Part shown: positions 43,769 through 51,993 of the stretch, one piece after another
How positions within the stretch are numbered: the stretch's first letter is position 1
How the letters are laid out: every line of letters starts with the position of its first letter
From: Dehalococcoidia bacterium
GTDB taxonomy: Bacteria; Chloroflexota; Dehalococcoidia; Lucifugimonadales; UBA3495
Direction: 5' to 3'
Assembly (NCBI GenBank): GCA_003523055.1
Contig: DPHC01000002.1
Coordinates: forward strand, 462,813 to 514,829
DNA length: 52,017 nucleotides
Notes under the pieces: model-generated
The model's input: only the letters and a program-made list of their open reading frames with translations
What the model was told of the DNA's origin: nothing
Databases searched by the model: none
Position numbers and translations under genes: made by a program

Positions 43769-45361
43769 ATGGAATCTGATAATGGCTCAAATCCGAACTT
43801 TAAAACAACCAAATCCGTATCTCAACAAAAATACTACACTGCTTCTGACACAAAACAGAAGCATTTATCAAACCCGGGTGAATACCCATTTACAAGGGGC
43901 ATATATCCAGGTGGATATAAAGATAAATTGTGGACTATGCGTATGTTCGCAGGGTACGGCCTTCCTAAAGAAACAAATGAGCGATTCAAACTGCTACTAA
44001 ATAATGGACAAACAGGCCTTAGTGTTGCATTCGATATGCCAACTTTGTATGGGTACGACGTAGACCACTCAAACGCCTTTGGCGAGTTCGGAAGATGCGG
44101 AGTTTCTGTAAGTTCACTCTTAGATATGGAACACCTTTTTGATCAGATCCCTATTGAAAAAATAACCACTTCTATGACCATTAACAGCCCTGCACCAATT
44201 ATATGGGCGATGTTCATAGTCGCAGCTCAAAAACGAGGAATCGATATTTCTCGTATCGGAGGAACTTTACAAAACGACATACTTAAAGAATTCATTTCTC
44301 AAAATGAATATATTTTCCCTCCAATACCTTCAATGAGATTAGTAACTGACACTTTAGAATTTTCAAGTAAAAACATGCCTTTATGGAACCCTATCAGCAT
44401 CAGCGGGTATCATATCCGTGAAGCGGGGGCTACCGCATTACAAGAATTAGCATTCACTCTATCAAACGGATTCACATACATCGATCATGGGCTCGAAAGA
44501 GGTTTGAAAATAGATGATTTTGCTCCTAGACTAAGCTTCTTTTTTAACGTACACAACGATTTTTTCGAAGAAATAGCTAAGTTTAGATCTGCCAGAAAAA
44601 TTTGGGCAGAAACATTGAAAAACAAATATAGTGCACAAAATGAACGGTCAACATGGATGCGGTTTCATGCACAAACATCTGGAGTAGCCCTGACTGCTCA
44701 ACAACCCGAAAATAACGTGTCTCGAGTAACTATTCAAGCATTAGCCGCAGTCCTAGGAGGCTGCCAATCATTACACACCAATGGCAAAGACGAAGCGTGG
44801 GCACTACCTTCAGAAGAGTCTGCGATACAAGCCTTAAGAACTCAGCAAATAATAGCCTACGAAACAAATATTAGTTCCTTCGTAGATCCTCTGGGTGGTA
44901 GTTATTTCATAGAATCTCTGACAGAAGAAATGGAAGAAAATGCTTATAAATACTTCAAGGAAATAGATAGCATAGGAGGAGTATTAAATGGCATAACTAG
45001 TGGCTATTTTGAGCGAGAAATAACAGAATCTGCATATCAGACTCAATTAAATATTGATAATGGATCTGAAGTAATTGTTGGAGTAAATGAATTTAAGACT
45101 ACAGATTCATCAGAAATTCCTCTATTAAAAGTTGATGCGAAAGGCTTTGAACAGCAAGTACAAACTTTAGAAGAAGTAAGGCGTACCAGAGACAATACTG
45201 CGGTCAGAAGAAAGCTACATGATTTAAAAATAGCAGCAAAATCTGAACAAAATTTAATGCCGTTAATCATTGAATGCGTAAGCGAATACTCAACACTTGG
45301 AGAAATCATGGAAGTGTTTAGGGAAGTATTTGGTGAACACTCCCCTAATAACATGTTTTAA
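43769..45361 (+). CDS. B12-dependent acyl-CoA mutase large subunit, isobutyryl-CoA-mutase-like
   Basis: 530-aa TIM-barrel catalytic chain of the methylmalonyl-CoA mutase family, without the C-terminal B12-binding domain (which must be a separate small subunit elsewhere). Landmarks: MRMFAGYG, GLSVAFDMPTL, TSMTINSPAP, PPIPSMR, SISGYHIREAGAT, and GGCQSLHTNGKDEAWALPSE. The two residues that set specificity in this family (Y89 and R207 in methylmalonyl-CoA mutase, F80 and Q198 in isobutyryl-CoA mutase, 118 apart) are F60 and Q178 here, also 118 apart, the isobutyryl type. That would interconvert isobutyryl- and n-butyryl-CoA. Confidence 0.92.
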   Translation: MESDNGSNPNFKTTKSVSQQKYYTASDTKQKHLSNPGEYPFTRGIYPGGYKDKLWTMRMFAGYGLPKETNERFKLLLNNGQTGLSVAFDMPTLYGYDVDHSNAFGEFGRCGVSVSSLLDMEHLFDQIPIEKITTSMTINSPAPIIWAMFIVAAQKRGIDISRIGGTLQNDILKEFISQNEYIFPPIPSMRLVTDTLEFSSKNMPLWNPISISGYHIREAGATALQELAFTLSNGFTYIDHGLERGLKIDDFAPRLSFFFNVHNDFFEEIAKFRSARKIWAETLKNKYSAQNERSTWMRFHAQTSGVALTAQQPENNVSRVTIQALAAVLGGCQSLHTNGKDEAWALPSEESAIQALRTQQIIAYETNISSFVDPLGGSYFIESLTEEMEENAYKYFKEIDSIGGVLNGITSGYFEREITESAYQTQLNIDNGSEVIVGVNEFKTTDSSEIPLLKVDAKGFEQQVQTLEEVRRTRDNTAVRRKLHDLKIAAKSEQNLMPLIIECVSEYSTLGEIMEVFREVFGEHSPNNMF

Positions 45362-45365
45362 GTTC

Positions 45366-47621
45366 TTATATAACTGATACAGCTTTTAGAATTTTTTGTG
45401 GAGACATCGGCAAGCTATACATTCTGCACCCAATCGCAGCTCTTACAGCATTAGCTATGGCTGGTAACGGCGGAACTATAGCCACTTCTCCCACCCCTCT
45501 AACTCCGTATGGATGATGCTCATTATGACATTCTACAATAATAGTATCCAACATTGGAAGATCTAAGGAAGTAGGCATACGATAATCCAGGAAGCTGGAA
45601 TTATTCATACCACCCTTTAAATTATAATTATATTCTTCATTAAGCGCCCATCCAATTCCCTGTACAGCTGCACCTTGCATTTGTCCTTCAACGTAACTTG
45701 GATGCACTGCTTTCCCTGCATCTTGGACGGAAGTATATCTCAAGACAGTGACTTTACCTGTTTCAATGTCTACTTCTACATCAACAATGTGAGTACTGAA
45801 TGCTCCTCCAACTCCTTTGGGATCCACGCTCGCCTGAGCTGATATTGGCCCACCAGTATCATTTAATTTTGCAGACAATTCATCAAATGTGAATGATAGT
45901 TCAGTATCAGATTTATGTTTTAATACTCCATTTTCTAATGTCACATCATCAGATTCAACTCCCCATATTTGGGCGGCCCTATCCTCCATTTGGCTCTTAA
46001 TCAATTGAGCGCATTCAAAGGCGGCCCAACCGCTGGCAAAAGTAACTCTGCTCCCTCCTGTAAGAAATGTATATCCTACGGAATCAGTATCCCCTACTGT
46101 GGGATGGATGTTTTCTACTGGAATACCTAGTACTTCTGCTGCCTGCATTGAAATAGAAGTTCTAGTGCCTCCGATGTCTGTTGAACCTTCCACTAAGCTC
46201 AAGGTTCCATCAGCATTTACAGCTAATGAGCAACTAGACTGTTTAGCTATATTAAACCAAAACCCTGATGCCACTCCTCTACCCTGATACTTACCTTCAA
46301 GTGGAGAATTATAGTGTTCTGAATTACGGACAGCATCCAAGCAATCTAAATTTCCTATGTTAGAAAATAAAGGTCCGTCAATCCGTCTTGTTCCTTCTGT
46401 AGCAGCATTTTTAATTCTAAATTCTATTGGATCAATTCCAAGTTTTGCACAAATTTCGTCTACCACTTGTTCACCCGCGAAGGCTGCGTTAGGAGCTCCA
46501 GGCGCCCTATATGCAGCAGTCTTAGGTTTATTAACAACAACATCGTATCCATCTACTTCCATATTTGGTATTGAATAAGGAGCGAATATGCATTGCCCAC
46601 CGGCACTCACGTTGGAACCTGGGTATGCTCCGGCTTCATAAGCCAAATATGCTTGAGCCGCAACCAGTGTACCATCGTTTTTAGCTCCCATCTTTACTCG
46701 AATGTAAGATCCGGAAGTAGGTCCCGTTGATTCAAAACAATCTGCTCTGCTCATTAATATTTTAACAGGGGCTCCTGATTTTTTTGACAACAAAGCTGCT
46801 ATAGGTTCTAAATAAACAGGTATTTTGCCTCCGAATCCTCCTCCAATTTCCATTGGCACAACTGTTACTTGGGAAACGGGTATATCTAAAACTTTAGCTA
46901 TTTTTTCTCTAGCAGTAAATGAGCCTTGAGTGCTGCACCAAACTGTAATGTGCCCATCAGAATTCCAAAAAGAGGTCGCATTATGCGGTTCTATATATCC
47001 TTGATGAACTGTACAAGTATCAAATTCTTCTTCGACAATTATATCTGCTTCCGCAAATCCTTTCTGGATATCACCCAGAGAATATTGTAAGTGAGCGGCT
47101 ACATTACTAATAACCCCGGAATCTTCTCCCAATTCTCTAGTAGTCAAATCATCGTGCAATAATGGCGCATCTTTTTTCATTGCATCTCTAACATCTATAA
47201 CAGGATCAAGAACTTTATACTTCACTTCAATTAAGCCGATGGCTTCTTCGGCCACATGCGAGTTCGCCGCACAAACAGCAGCAATTGCATGCCCCTTATA
47301 TAATACTTTTTTATCTGCCAATATATTATTACTTTCTAAAACTAAGCTTCTTGACGGTTTGGTCATACTTGAAACAGGTAAATCTTCAGCTGTTACAATG
47401 GAAATCACACCCTCAAGTTTTTCTGCTTTTTCAGTGTTTATTGATTCAATAATTGCATGCGCATGAGGGCTTCGTAAAACTTTACCAAACAACAATCCAC
47501 TAGTGGTAAAATCACCTCCATATTTGGCTCTACCGGTGACCTTATCAACTCCATCATGACGAACTGGTCTCGTACCTACTACATTATATTCTCTTTGTGA
47601 TAAAACTATATTAACTGCCAT
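45366..47621 (-). CDS. Xanthine-dehydrogenase-family molybdopterin-binding subunit
   Basis: Large, Moco-binding subunit of an XDH/aldehyde-oxidase-type hydroxylase. It has the aldehyde oxidase/xanthine dehydrogenase hammerhead domain (about 1-120), GGGFGGK, the YRAPGAPNAAFAGE block, and a GVRGVGEVAIVPP segment carrying the catalytic Glu. The AYxCSFR loop of CO dehydrogenase is absent. The ATG at 47621 has agagg six bases upstream; one at 47669 adds 16 residues before the family start. No FAD or 2Fe-2S subunit is beside it. About 751 aa. A promoter is proposed at 47658-47685. Confidence 0.93.
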   Translation of the reverse strand: MAVNIVLSQREYNVVGTRPVRHDGVDKVTGRAKYGGDFTTSGLLFGKVLRSPHAHAIIESINTEKAEKLEGVISIVTAEDLPVSSMTKPSRSLVLESNNILADKKVLYKGHAIAAVCAANSHVAEEAIGLIEVKYKVLDPVIDVRDAMKKDAPLLHDDLTTRELGEDSGVISNVAAHLQYSLGDIQKGFAEADIIVEEEFDTCTVHQGYIEPHNATSFWNSDGHITVWCSTQGSFTAREKIAKVLDIPVSQVTVVPMEIGGGFGGKIPVYLEPIAALLSKKSGAPVKILMSRADCFESTGPTSGSYIRVKMGAKNDGTLVAAQAYLAYEAGAYPGSNVSAGGQCIFAPYSIPNMEVDGYDVVVNKPKTAAYRAPGAPNAAFAGEQVVDEICAKLGIDPIEFRIKNAATEGTRRIDGPLFSNIGNLDCLDAVRNSEHYNSPLEGKYQGRGVASGFWFNIAKQSSCSLAVNADGTLSLVEGSTDIGGTRTSISMQAAEVLGIPVENIHPTVGDTDSVGYTFLTGGSRVTFASGWAAFECAQLIKSQMEDRAAQIWGVESDDVTLENGVLKHKSDTELSFTFDELSAKLNDTGGPISAQASVDPKGVGGAFSTHIVDVEVDIETGKVTVLRYTSVQDAGKAVHPSYVEGQMQGAAVQGIGWALNEEYNYNLKGGMNNSSFLDYRMPTSLDLPMLDTIIVECHNEHHPYGVRGVGEVAIVPPLPAIANAVRAAIGCRMYSLPMSPQKILKAVSVI

Positions 47622-47657
47622 TTCATGCCTCTCATATACAATTAATATGATTTTACC

Positions 47658-47685
47658 ATAATATGTCATCTAGCCACATCACCAA
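47658..47685 (-). promoter_or_regulatory. Candidate promoter for the molybdoenzyme gene
   Basis: On the minus strand: TTGGTG (47685-47680), a 16-base spacer, and TATTAT (47663-47658). Transcription would begin about 30 bases before the ATG at 47621. Lies in the divergent gap shared with the CoA-transferase gene. Confidence 0.4.
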
Positions 47686-47731
47686 ATCAAATATAGAATA
47701 TAAATAATTTATCGAAGCTACAGGAGAAAAC

Positions 47732-48958
47732 ATGCAGCCATTGAAAAATATTCGGGTACTAGCAGTAACCGTATTTCTTGCTGGTCCATACTCAAGTATG
47801 AATTTAGCAAGATTCGGAGCTGAAGTTATAAAAGTAGAAATCCCTCAAAAAGGAGATCCAGTTAGAGGCAATGGGCCTTTTGCAGGACCTGACGGTATAC
47901 ATGCTACTCAAACTTCTGCAGATTATATATCCACTCGGTTTTTGAAACGCACTCAAGGAGTAAAAAGCATCACCTTGAATCTAAAAACCCCTGAAGGTAA
48001 ACAAATGTTTTTAGATTTAGCAAAAACTGCAGATGTTATTTTAGAAAATCTAGCTCCAGGCTCTTTGCGCAAAATAGGTTTAGCTTACGAAGATGTTAAA
48101 AAGGTTAAATCTGATATCATATATTGTTCTATTTCTGGATACGGGCAATCCGGAGAATATGCGTCTAAGCCCGCCCATGACCCACAGATTCAAGGTATGA
48201 GCGGACTCATGGATATAAATGGCAATCCAGATGGGCCTCCTACACGAGTCGGTTTTTATATCGGAGATTTAGTTACTCCAATCTTTGCTTGCTATTCGAT
48301 ACTAGGAGCAATTATGGACAGAAACCAGACTGGTAAAGGCAAGTATTTAGATGTATCAATGGTAGACACTTTGGCTGCTCTGATGTTTATGGAAAACTTA
48401 GAAGAAGATCTCAACGCAGGGATACCTCTACGAACTGGCAATAATAGCAGAGGTGGCCCAACAGGGCTTTATAACGGAACGGATGGAGAAGTTATAATCA
48501 CTGTGGCAAGCGACGACCAGTGGAACAAGCTTATGAATGCATTAAATACTCCTAACCTAATAACGGATGAACGATTCAATGGCTTCCAGAAGCGGGTTGA
48601 TAATGTAGAAGAAGCAAGGAATGAAATTCAAATACAGGTTGGAAATTTGAGTAGAGATGAATTAATTTCTTTACTAGAAAGTAATGATGTACCTTGCAGT
48701 CCTGTGAGAACAGCCGAAGAAGTAATGGCCGATCCTCATTTTAGAAACAGAGGATCTTTAGGTGATTTATTCCACGCAGGTTTAACTGAACCTGTTCCAG
48801 GAGTAGGTTCAGGATTCCCTGTTCTATTCGACGGTGAGATATTGCCTGTTTTGAATGGAGCTCCTACATTGGGCATGCACAATAATGAGGTATTTGAAGG
48901 AATATTAAATTTATCTCAATCAGAAATAGAAAATCTACAATCTAAAAATGTAATTTAA
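47732..48958 (+). CDS. CaiB/BaiF (class III) CoA-transferase
   Basis: 408 aa. The N-terminal Rossmann-like fold shows LAVTVFLAGPYSSMNLARFGAEVIKVE; the catalytic Asp candidate is D150 in AHDPQIQGMSGLM, and MVDTLAALM and GTGG-like GGPTGLYN segments follow. The C-terminal part (DVPCSPVRTAEEVMADPHFRNRG) is diagnostic. Such enzymes move CoA between organic acids; here succinyl-, mesaconyl- or itaconyl-type substrates are conceivable because a CitE-like lyase follows 14 bases later. aggag five bases before the ATG. Confidence 0.93.
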   Translation: MQPLKNIRVLAVTVFLAGPYSSMNLARFGAEVIKVEIPQKGDPVRGNGPFAGPDGIHATQTSADYISTRFLKRTQGVKSITLNLKTPEGKQMFLDLAKTADVILENLAPGSLRKIGLAYEDVKKVKSDIIYCSISGYGQSGEYASKPAHDPQIQGMSGLMDINGNPDGPPTRVGFYIGDLVTPIFACYSILGAIMDRNQTGKGKYLDVSMVDTLAALMFMENLEEDLNAGIPLRTGNNSRGGPTGLYNGTDGEVIITVASDDQWNKLMNALNTPNLITDERFNGFQKRVDNVEEARNEIQIQVGNLSRDELISLLESNDVPCSPVRTAEEVMADPHFRNRGSLGDLFHAGLTEPVPGVGSGFPVLFDGEILPVLNGAPTLGMHNNEVFEGILNLSQSEIENLQSKNVI

Positions 48959-48972
48959 TAAGGAAGGGTACT

Positions 48973-49872
48973 ATGAACATAAAAGCCAAGCCAATACGGT
49001 CATCTCTTTATGTACCAGGTAATAATGAGGAATGGATCAGGAAAGCACCCAAGTATGGATCCGATGCGCTAATATTAGATCTAGAAGATTCTGTGCCTGA
49101 ACCAGAAAAATCACAAGCTCGAACTATAGTTAGAAAAATGTTAGAAGAACTGGGCGGAGTAAATCAGGCCTTGTTTGTTAGAGTAAATAGATTAGAAACT
49201 GGAATGACAGGGGACGACTTAGAAGCTATAGTTTGCGAAAATTTATATGGAATCATTCTACCGAAAGTCGAAACTGCGCGAGACATTATAGAAATTGATG
49301 TTTTACTAAAGTTATTTGAGAGAAGAGCTGGCATACCAGAAGGAAGCGTTTTAGTAGATCCAGGGCTAGAAACGGCTCAGGCAATCAGAGAAGCATATAG
49401 TATTGCTACTTCATCCAACCGAATCACTCATATGGGAGGCAGTGGTGGAAAAGGCGGAGATACCGCTAGATCAATCGGATTCCAATGGACACCAGAAGGA
49501 ATGGAAACATTATTTTTAAAATCTAAAGTCTTAATAGATGCACGGGCAGCCCAAATCCCTTACCCTATGAGTGGTGGCTGGTTCGATATACATGATTTGA
49601 ATGGATTGGAAAAATTGGCTATACAACTCAAGCAACTCGGATACACTGGAATGAATTTGATACACCCGTATCATGTACCAGTTGTAAACAAAGTATTTAC
49701 TCCATCAAAAGAAGAAATTGAACACTACAAGGGTTTAATAGAGGCAATGAATAAGATGCGCCAAGAAGGTGGTGCTGCCGTCACATATAATGGAGATATG
49801 GTAGATGTTGCACATGAAGAAACGGCCAAGTCAATGATTAAAATGGTCGAGCAATGGGGAATAACTTATTAA
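48973..49872 (+). CDS. HpcH/HpaI-CitE family CoA-ester lyase
   Basis: 299-aa TIM-barrel enzyme of the citrate-lyase-beta / malyl-CoA lyase group. Landmarks are SSLYVPGNNEEWIRKAPKYGSDALI, LDLEDSVPEPEK (metal and substrate), LFVRVNRLETG, ILPKVETARD, DARAAQIPYPMSG and LIHPYHVPVVNKVFTPSK. The strand usually ending in a DLG motif reads ITHMGGSGGKGGD, an uncommon Gly-rich variant. Likely cleaves or forms a hydroxyacyl-CoA (malyl-, citramalyl- or a relative). Cotranscribed with the CoA-transferase. Confidence 0.9.
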   Translation: MNIKAKPIRSSLYVPGNNEEWIRKAPKYGSDALILDLEDSVPEPEKSQARTIVRKMLEELGGVNQALFVRVNRLETGMTGDDLEAIVCENLYGIILPKVETARDIIEIDVLLKLFERRAGIPEGSVLVDPGLETAQAIREAYSIATSSNRITHMGGSGGKGGDTARSIGFQWTPEGMETLFLKSKVLIDARAAQIPYPMSGGWFDIHDLNGLEKLAIQLKQLGYTGMNLIHPYHVPVVNKVFTPSKEEIEHYKGLIEAMNKMRQEGGAAVTYNGDMVDVAHEETAKSMIKMVEQWGITY

Positions 49873-49881
49873 ACATAAGGC

Positions 49882-49908
49882 GAGCTGTTAATGCACTATT
49901 AACAGCTC
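49882..49908. terminator. Bidirectional hairpin between convergent genes
   Basis: An exact 11-bp inverted repeat (gagctgttaat / attaacagctc) with a 5-base loop gcact. It lies between the lyase stop and the hydratase stop on the opposite strand. Strong stem; no clean U-tract on either side. Confidence 0.65.
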
Positions 49909-49915
49909 CCATACA

Positions 49916-50695
49916 CTATATAACTAACGTGTTAACTTGACCCAATTCACTCATATCAATATTTACCACATCACCCTCATCGACCATTTTGGGACTAATC
50001 AAACTTCCTGTGATTATAATCATTCCTTTTTCCAGCCCTTTGCCTTGGGATTTCAGTTCATTAATTAACCATAAACAGGAATTTAATGGATTCCCCATAA
50101 CGTCTGAGCCAATTCCTGTACCGACTACGCTCTCGTTAATACTCATAGAGCAATGGATATTAGGTAAATCAATGGATTCCCAATTTTCTGTCCAGTCTCC
50201 TAAAACTATACCCTCGTTGAATATATTCATTGCAACACTTAATAATAATCTTTCTTCATTGCTCATACTGGGATCTGCTCGTCCGTCAATAACTTCAAAT
50301 GCAGGAGCTATCATAGATATCTTATTGCTCAATTTAGCTATATCGCTGATATTTTCATCCGAAGTAATATCTTCACCGATCTTGAGTGCTATTTCAGCCT
50401 CAAATCCTAACTTGTAATAATCTGACCTATATAGTTTTTGACCCTCATAATACACTTTGTCTGTCGGAAGTAGTCCATATGCCGGGCTATCTAACCCGAC
50501 TCTCTCTTGCATAACTTTTGTTGTGTACGCTAACTTGTATCCACTTACACCTCCAAAATGTTCATCAAACAAGGATACCCATTGTTTTTGCATCGTATAA
50601 GCTTCTTCCAAATTAGTTATGGAATGCTTATCTAAAAAACTTGCCAAATATATGTCTTTTTCAAAGTAGGTTTCTTCCAAGCAACAATCCGTCAA
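49916..50695 (-). CDS. 2-keto-4-pentenoate hydratase-like protein (MhpD/FAH superfamily)
   Basis: 259 aa. The order of motifs fits 2-oxopent-4-enoate hydratase and decarboxylase relatives of aromatic-ring meta-cleavage pathways: GGVSGYKLAYTTKVMQERVG, PAYGLL, the metal E-x-E in GFEAEIALKIGEDI, APAFEVIDGRADP, EGIVLGDW, and MGNPLNSCLWLINELKSQG. Unlike the FAH gene at 30233-31066, the metal Glu pair is intact. No other meta-cleavage gene is adjacent. Strand opposite to the lyase. Confidence 0.88.
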   Translation of the reverse strand: MTDCCLEETYFEKDIYLASFLDKHSITNLEEAYTMQKQWVSLFDEHFGGVSGYKLAYTTKVMQERVGLDSPAYGLLPTDKVYYEGQKLYRSDYYKLGFEAEIALKIGEDITSDENISDIAKLSNKISMIAPAFEVIDGRADPSMSNEERLLLSVAMNIFNEGIVLGDWTENWESIDLPNIHCSMSINESVVGTGIGSDVMGNPLNSCLWLINELKSQGKGLEKGMIIITGSLISPKMVDEGDVVNIDMSELGQVNTLVI

Positions 50696-50848
50696 TTAAT
50701 CCTCCTCTAACTATGATATACCTCAGAGTAGCACAATTAAGCCTAATATCCCTAATAGTTTAGTAGACACTTTATAACAATTATGTAAATCTGTTTCTAT
50801 CTTTACGAGAGCAAGGGTATCCAAAAAGCCTGAAAAGCCAATATTATG

Positions 50849-50878
50849 TTGACGAATACTCCCTATCAATGATATCAA
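50849..50878 (+). promoter_or_regulatory. Candidate promoter for DUF378 gene
   Basis: TTGACG, an 18-base spacer and TATCAA; start of transcription near 50885. The rest of the 219-base gap (50696-50848) shows no gene or strong repeat. Confidence 0.4.
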
Positions 50879-50891
50879 TAAATATGGAGGG

Positions 50892-50908
50892 CTCCTACTA
50901 TACAGGAG
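50892..50908 (+). promoter_or_regulatory. Hairpin covering the ribosome binding site of DUF378 gene
   Basis: ctcct (50892-50896) pairs with aggag (50904-50908), the Shine-Dalgarno of the gene, around a 7-base loop. The remaining SD base (g, 50909) is unpaired. A second ggagg (50886-50890) lies upstream of the ctcct. Confidence 0.4.
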
Positions 50909-50914
50909 GAAACT

Positions 50915-51118
50915 ATGGAAATAGTAACTATGGTAGCTGCTATATTAGCTATCGTTGGAGCATTAAACTGGGGACTCGTTGGTCTCTTAAAATTCGACCT
51001 GGTCGCTACAATTTGTGGTGGCAAAAACTTCGGTGAAGTAGTACCAATATCAAGAGTAATCTACATAGTTGTAGGACTCTCAGGACTTTTAACTCTTTAT
51101 TCAACCTTTTTAGGTTAA
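50915..51118 (+). CDS. DUF378 (YuzA-like) membrane protein
   Basis: 67 aa with two predicted membrane segments. The family motif is the first helix, VAAILAIVGALNWGLVGLLKFDLV, and the second is ISRVIYIVVGLSGLLTLYS. Function in other bacteria is unknown. An excellent aggagg precedes the ATG by five bases. Stands alone. Confidence 0.88.
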   Translation: MEIVTMVAAILAIVGALNWGLVGLLKFDLVATICGGKNFGEVVPISRVIYIVVGLSGLLTLYSTFLG

Positions 51119-51182
51119 TTTAATTTTTTTATAGGCGCCCTCCACATAGTTTCATAATAATCCAATTTACCAAATACCCAAC

Positions 51183-51201
51183 AATGGGATTCAATCCCAT
51201 T
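51183..51201 (+). terminator. Possible terminator after DUF378 gene
   Basis: Exact 9-bp inverted repeat (aatgggatt / aatcccatt) with a single-base centre, followed by an AT-rich tail (caatcaaattttatt). The tight loop means the RNA stem would open at the tip. Confidence 0.4.
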
Positions 51202-51250
51202 CAATCAAATTTTATTACTTTGGGTTGCAATTTTTATTACCATGTTTGTT

Positions 51251-51296
51251 CAGTCATCTTAATATGTTACTCTTACTATAGAGTGATCTTAGACTG
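51251..51296 (+). promoter_or_regulatory. Nested inverted repeats before the alpha-beta barrel gene
   Basis: An exact actct/agagt repeat (51269-51273, 51280-51284, 6-base gap) sits inside an outer cagtc/gactg pair (51251-51255, 51292-51296). It is just upstream of ggagg and the ATG at 51317, so it could be an operator or a leader hairpin. Confidence 0.35.
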
Positions 51297-51316
51297 AAAT
51301 TACCGGAGGTGTAAAA

Positions 51317-51976
51317 ATGGTAAAAAAGAAAGGAACTGGGCTTATGATGGTATTTTGTGATGTACCAGTTGAACAAGAAGAAGAATTTAACAAATGGTAT
51401 AACGAAGAACATTTACAAGAATTGATGTCAGTGCCAGGAATCTTAAATTGTGCTAGATATGAAGCTGTTAAGAGTGGGCCAAAACACTTAGCAATTTATG
51501 AATTCGAAAACCCTCAAGTTGTAGATACCGATGCATTCAAAAACAGACCTATAACACCCTGGGCCGAAAAAATTGGCCCTCGTGCAATTGCCACTACAAG
51601 AATCAATAATGTATATGAGATGATTCACCCGGCAGAACTATCAGAAGAAATATCAGGTTCAGACATGGCTCCTGCTCTTCAAATAGGAAGAATGTCTGTT
51701 TCTAAAGAAAATGAAGCCGAATGGAATAAATGGTATAGCGAGATATATGTACCAAATTATGAAACTGTACCAGGAGTTATTAGAGGAAGGCGGTGGAAAG
51801 CCTATAGAGGTGAACCAGATTACGCTGTGGTATACGAATTTGAACATGAAAATGTTTCAGAAACTAAAGAATGGGAAGATATTCGAGACGCCCATCCCGA
51901 CACAGCCAGGATTAGGCCTTTAATGACTCATGCCGAACGTTCTCCAGGAATATGGAAAAAAACTTACCAATTGTAA
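51317..51976 (+). CDS. Tandem dimeric alpha-beta barrel protein (EthD-like)
   Basis: 219 aa made of two copies of one ferredoxin-like unit. Copy 1: MVFCDVPVEQEEEFNKWYNE, SVPGILNCARYEA and HLAIYEFENP. Copy 2 (from about 115): RMSVSKENEAEWNKWYSE, TVPGVIRGRRWKA and YAVVYEFEHE. The shared spacing (N-K-W-Y, V-P-G, R-x-x-A, Y-E-F-E) shows an internal duplication. Such barrels occur as EthD-like and antibiotic-monooxygenase-like proteins of unknown or accessory function. Strong ggagg before the ATG. A palindrome follows at 51994-52017. Confidence 0.82.
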   Translation: MVKKKGTGLMMVFCDVPVEQEEEFNKWYNEEHLQELMSVPGILNCARYEAVKSGPKHLAIYEFENPQVVDTDAFKNRPITPWAEKIGPRAIATTRINNVYEMIHPAELSEEISGSDMAPALQIGRMSVSKENEAEWNKWYSEIYVPNYETVPGVIRGRRWKAYRGEPDYAVVYEFEHENVSETKEWEDIRDAHPDTARIRPLMTHAERSPGIWKKTYQL

Positions 51977-51993
51977 AGTAAATATTTTACTAC

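Noticed and set aside
43782..44000. Small overlapping reading frames inside real genes, for example within the mutase gene
   Set aside because: These are shadows of conserved genes in other frames; no family match or RBS of their own.
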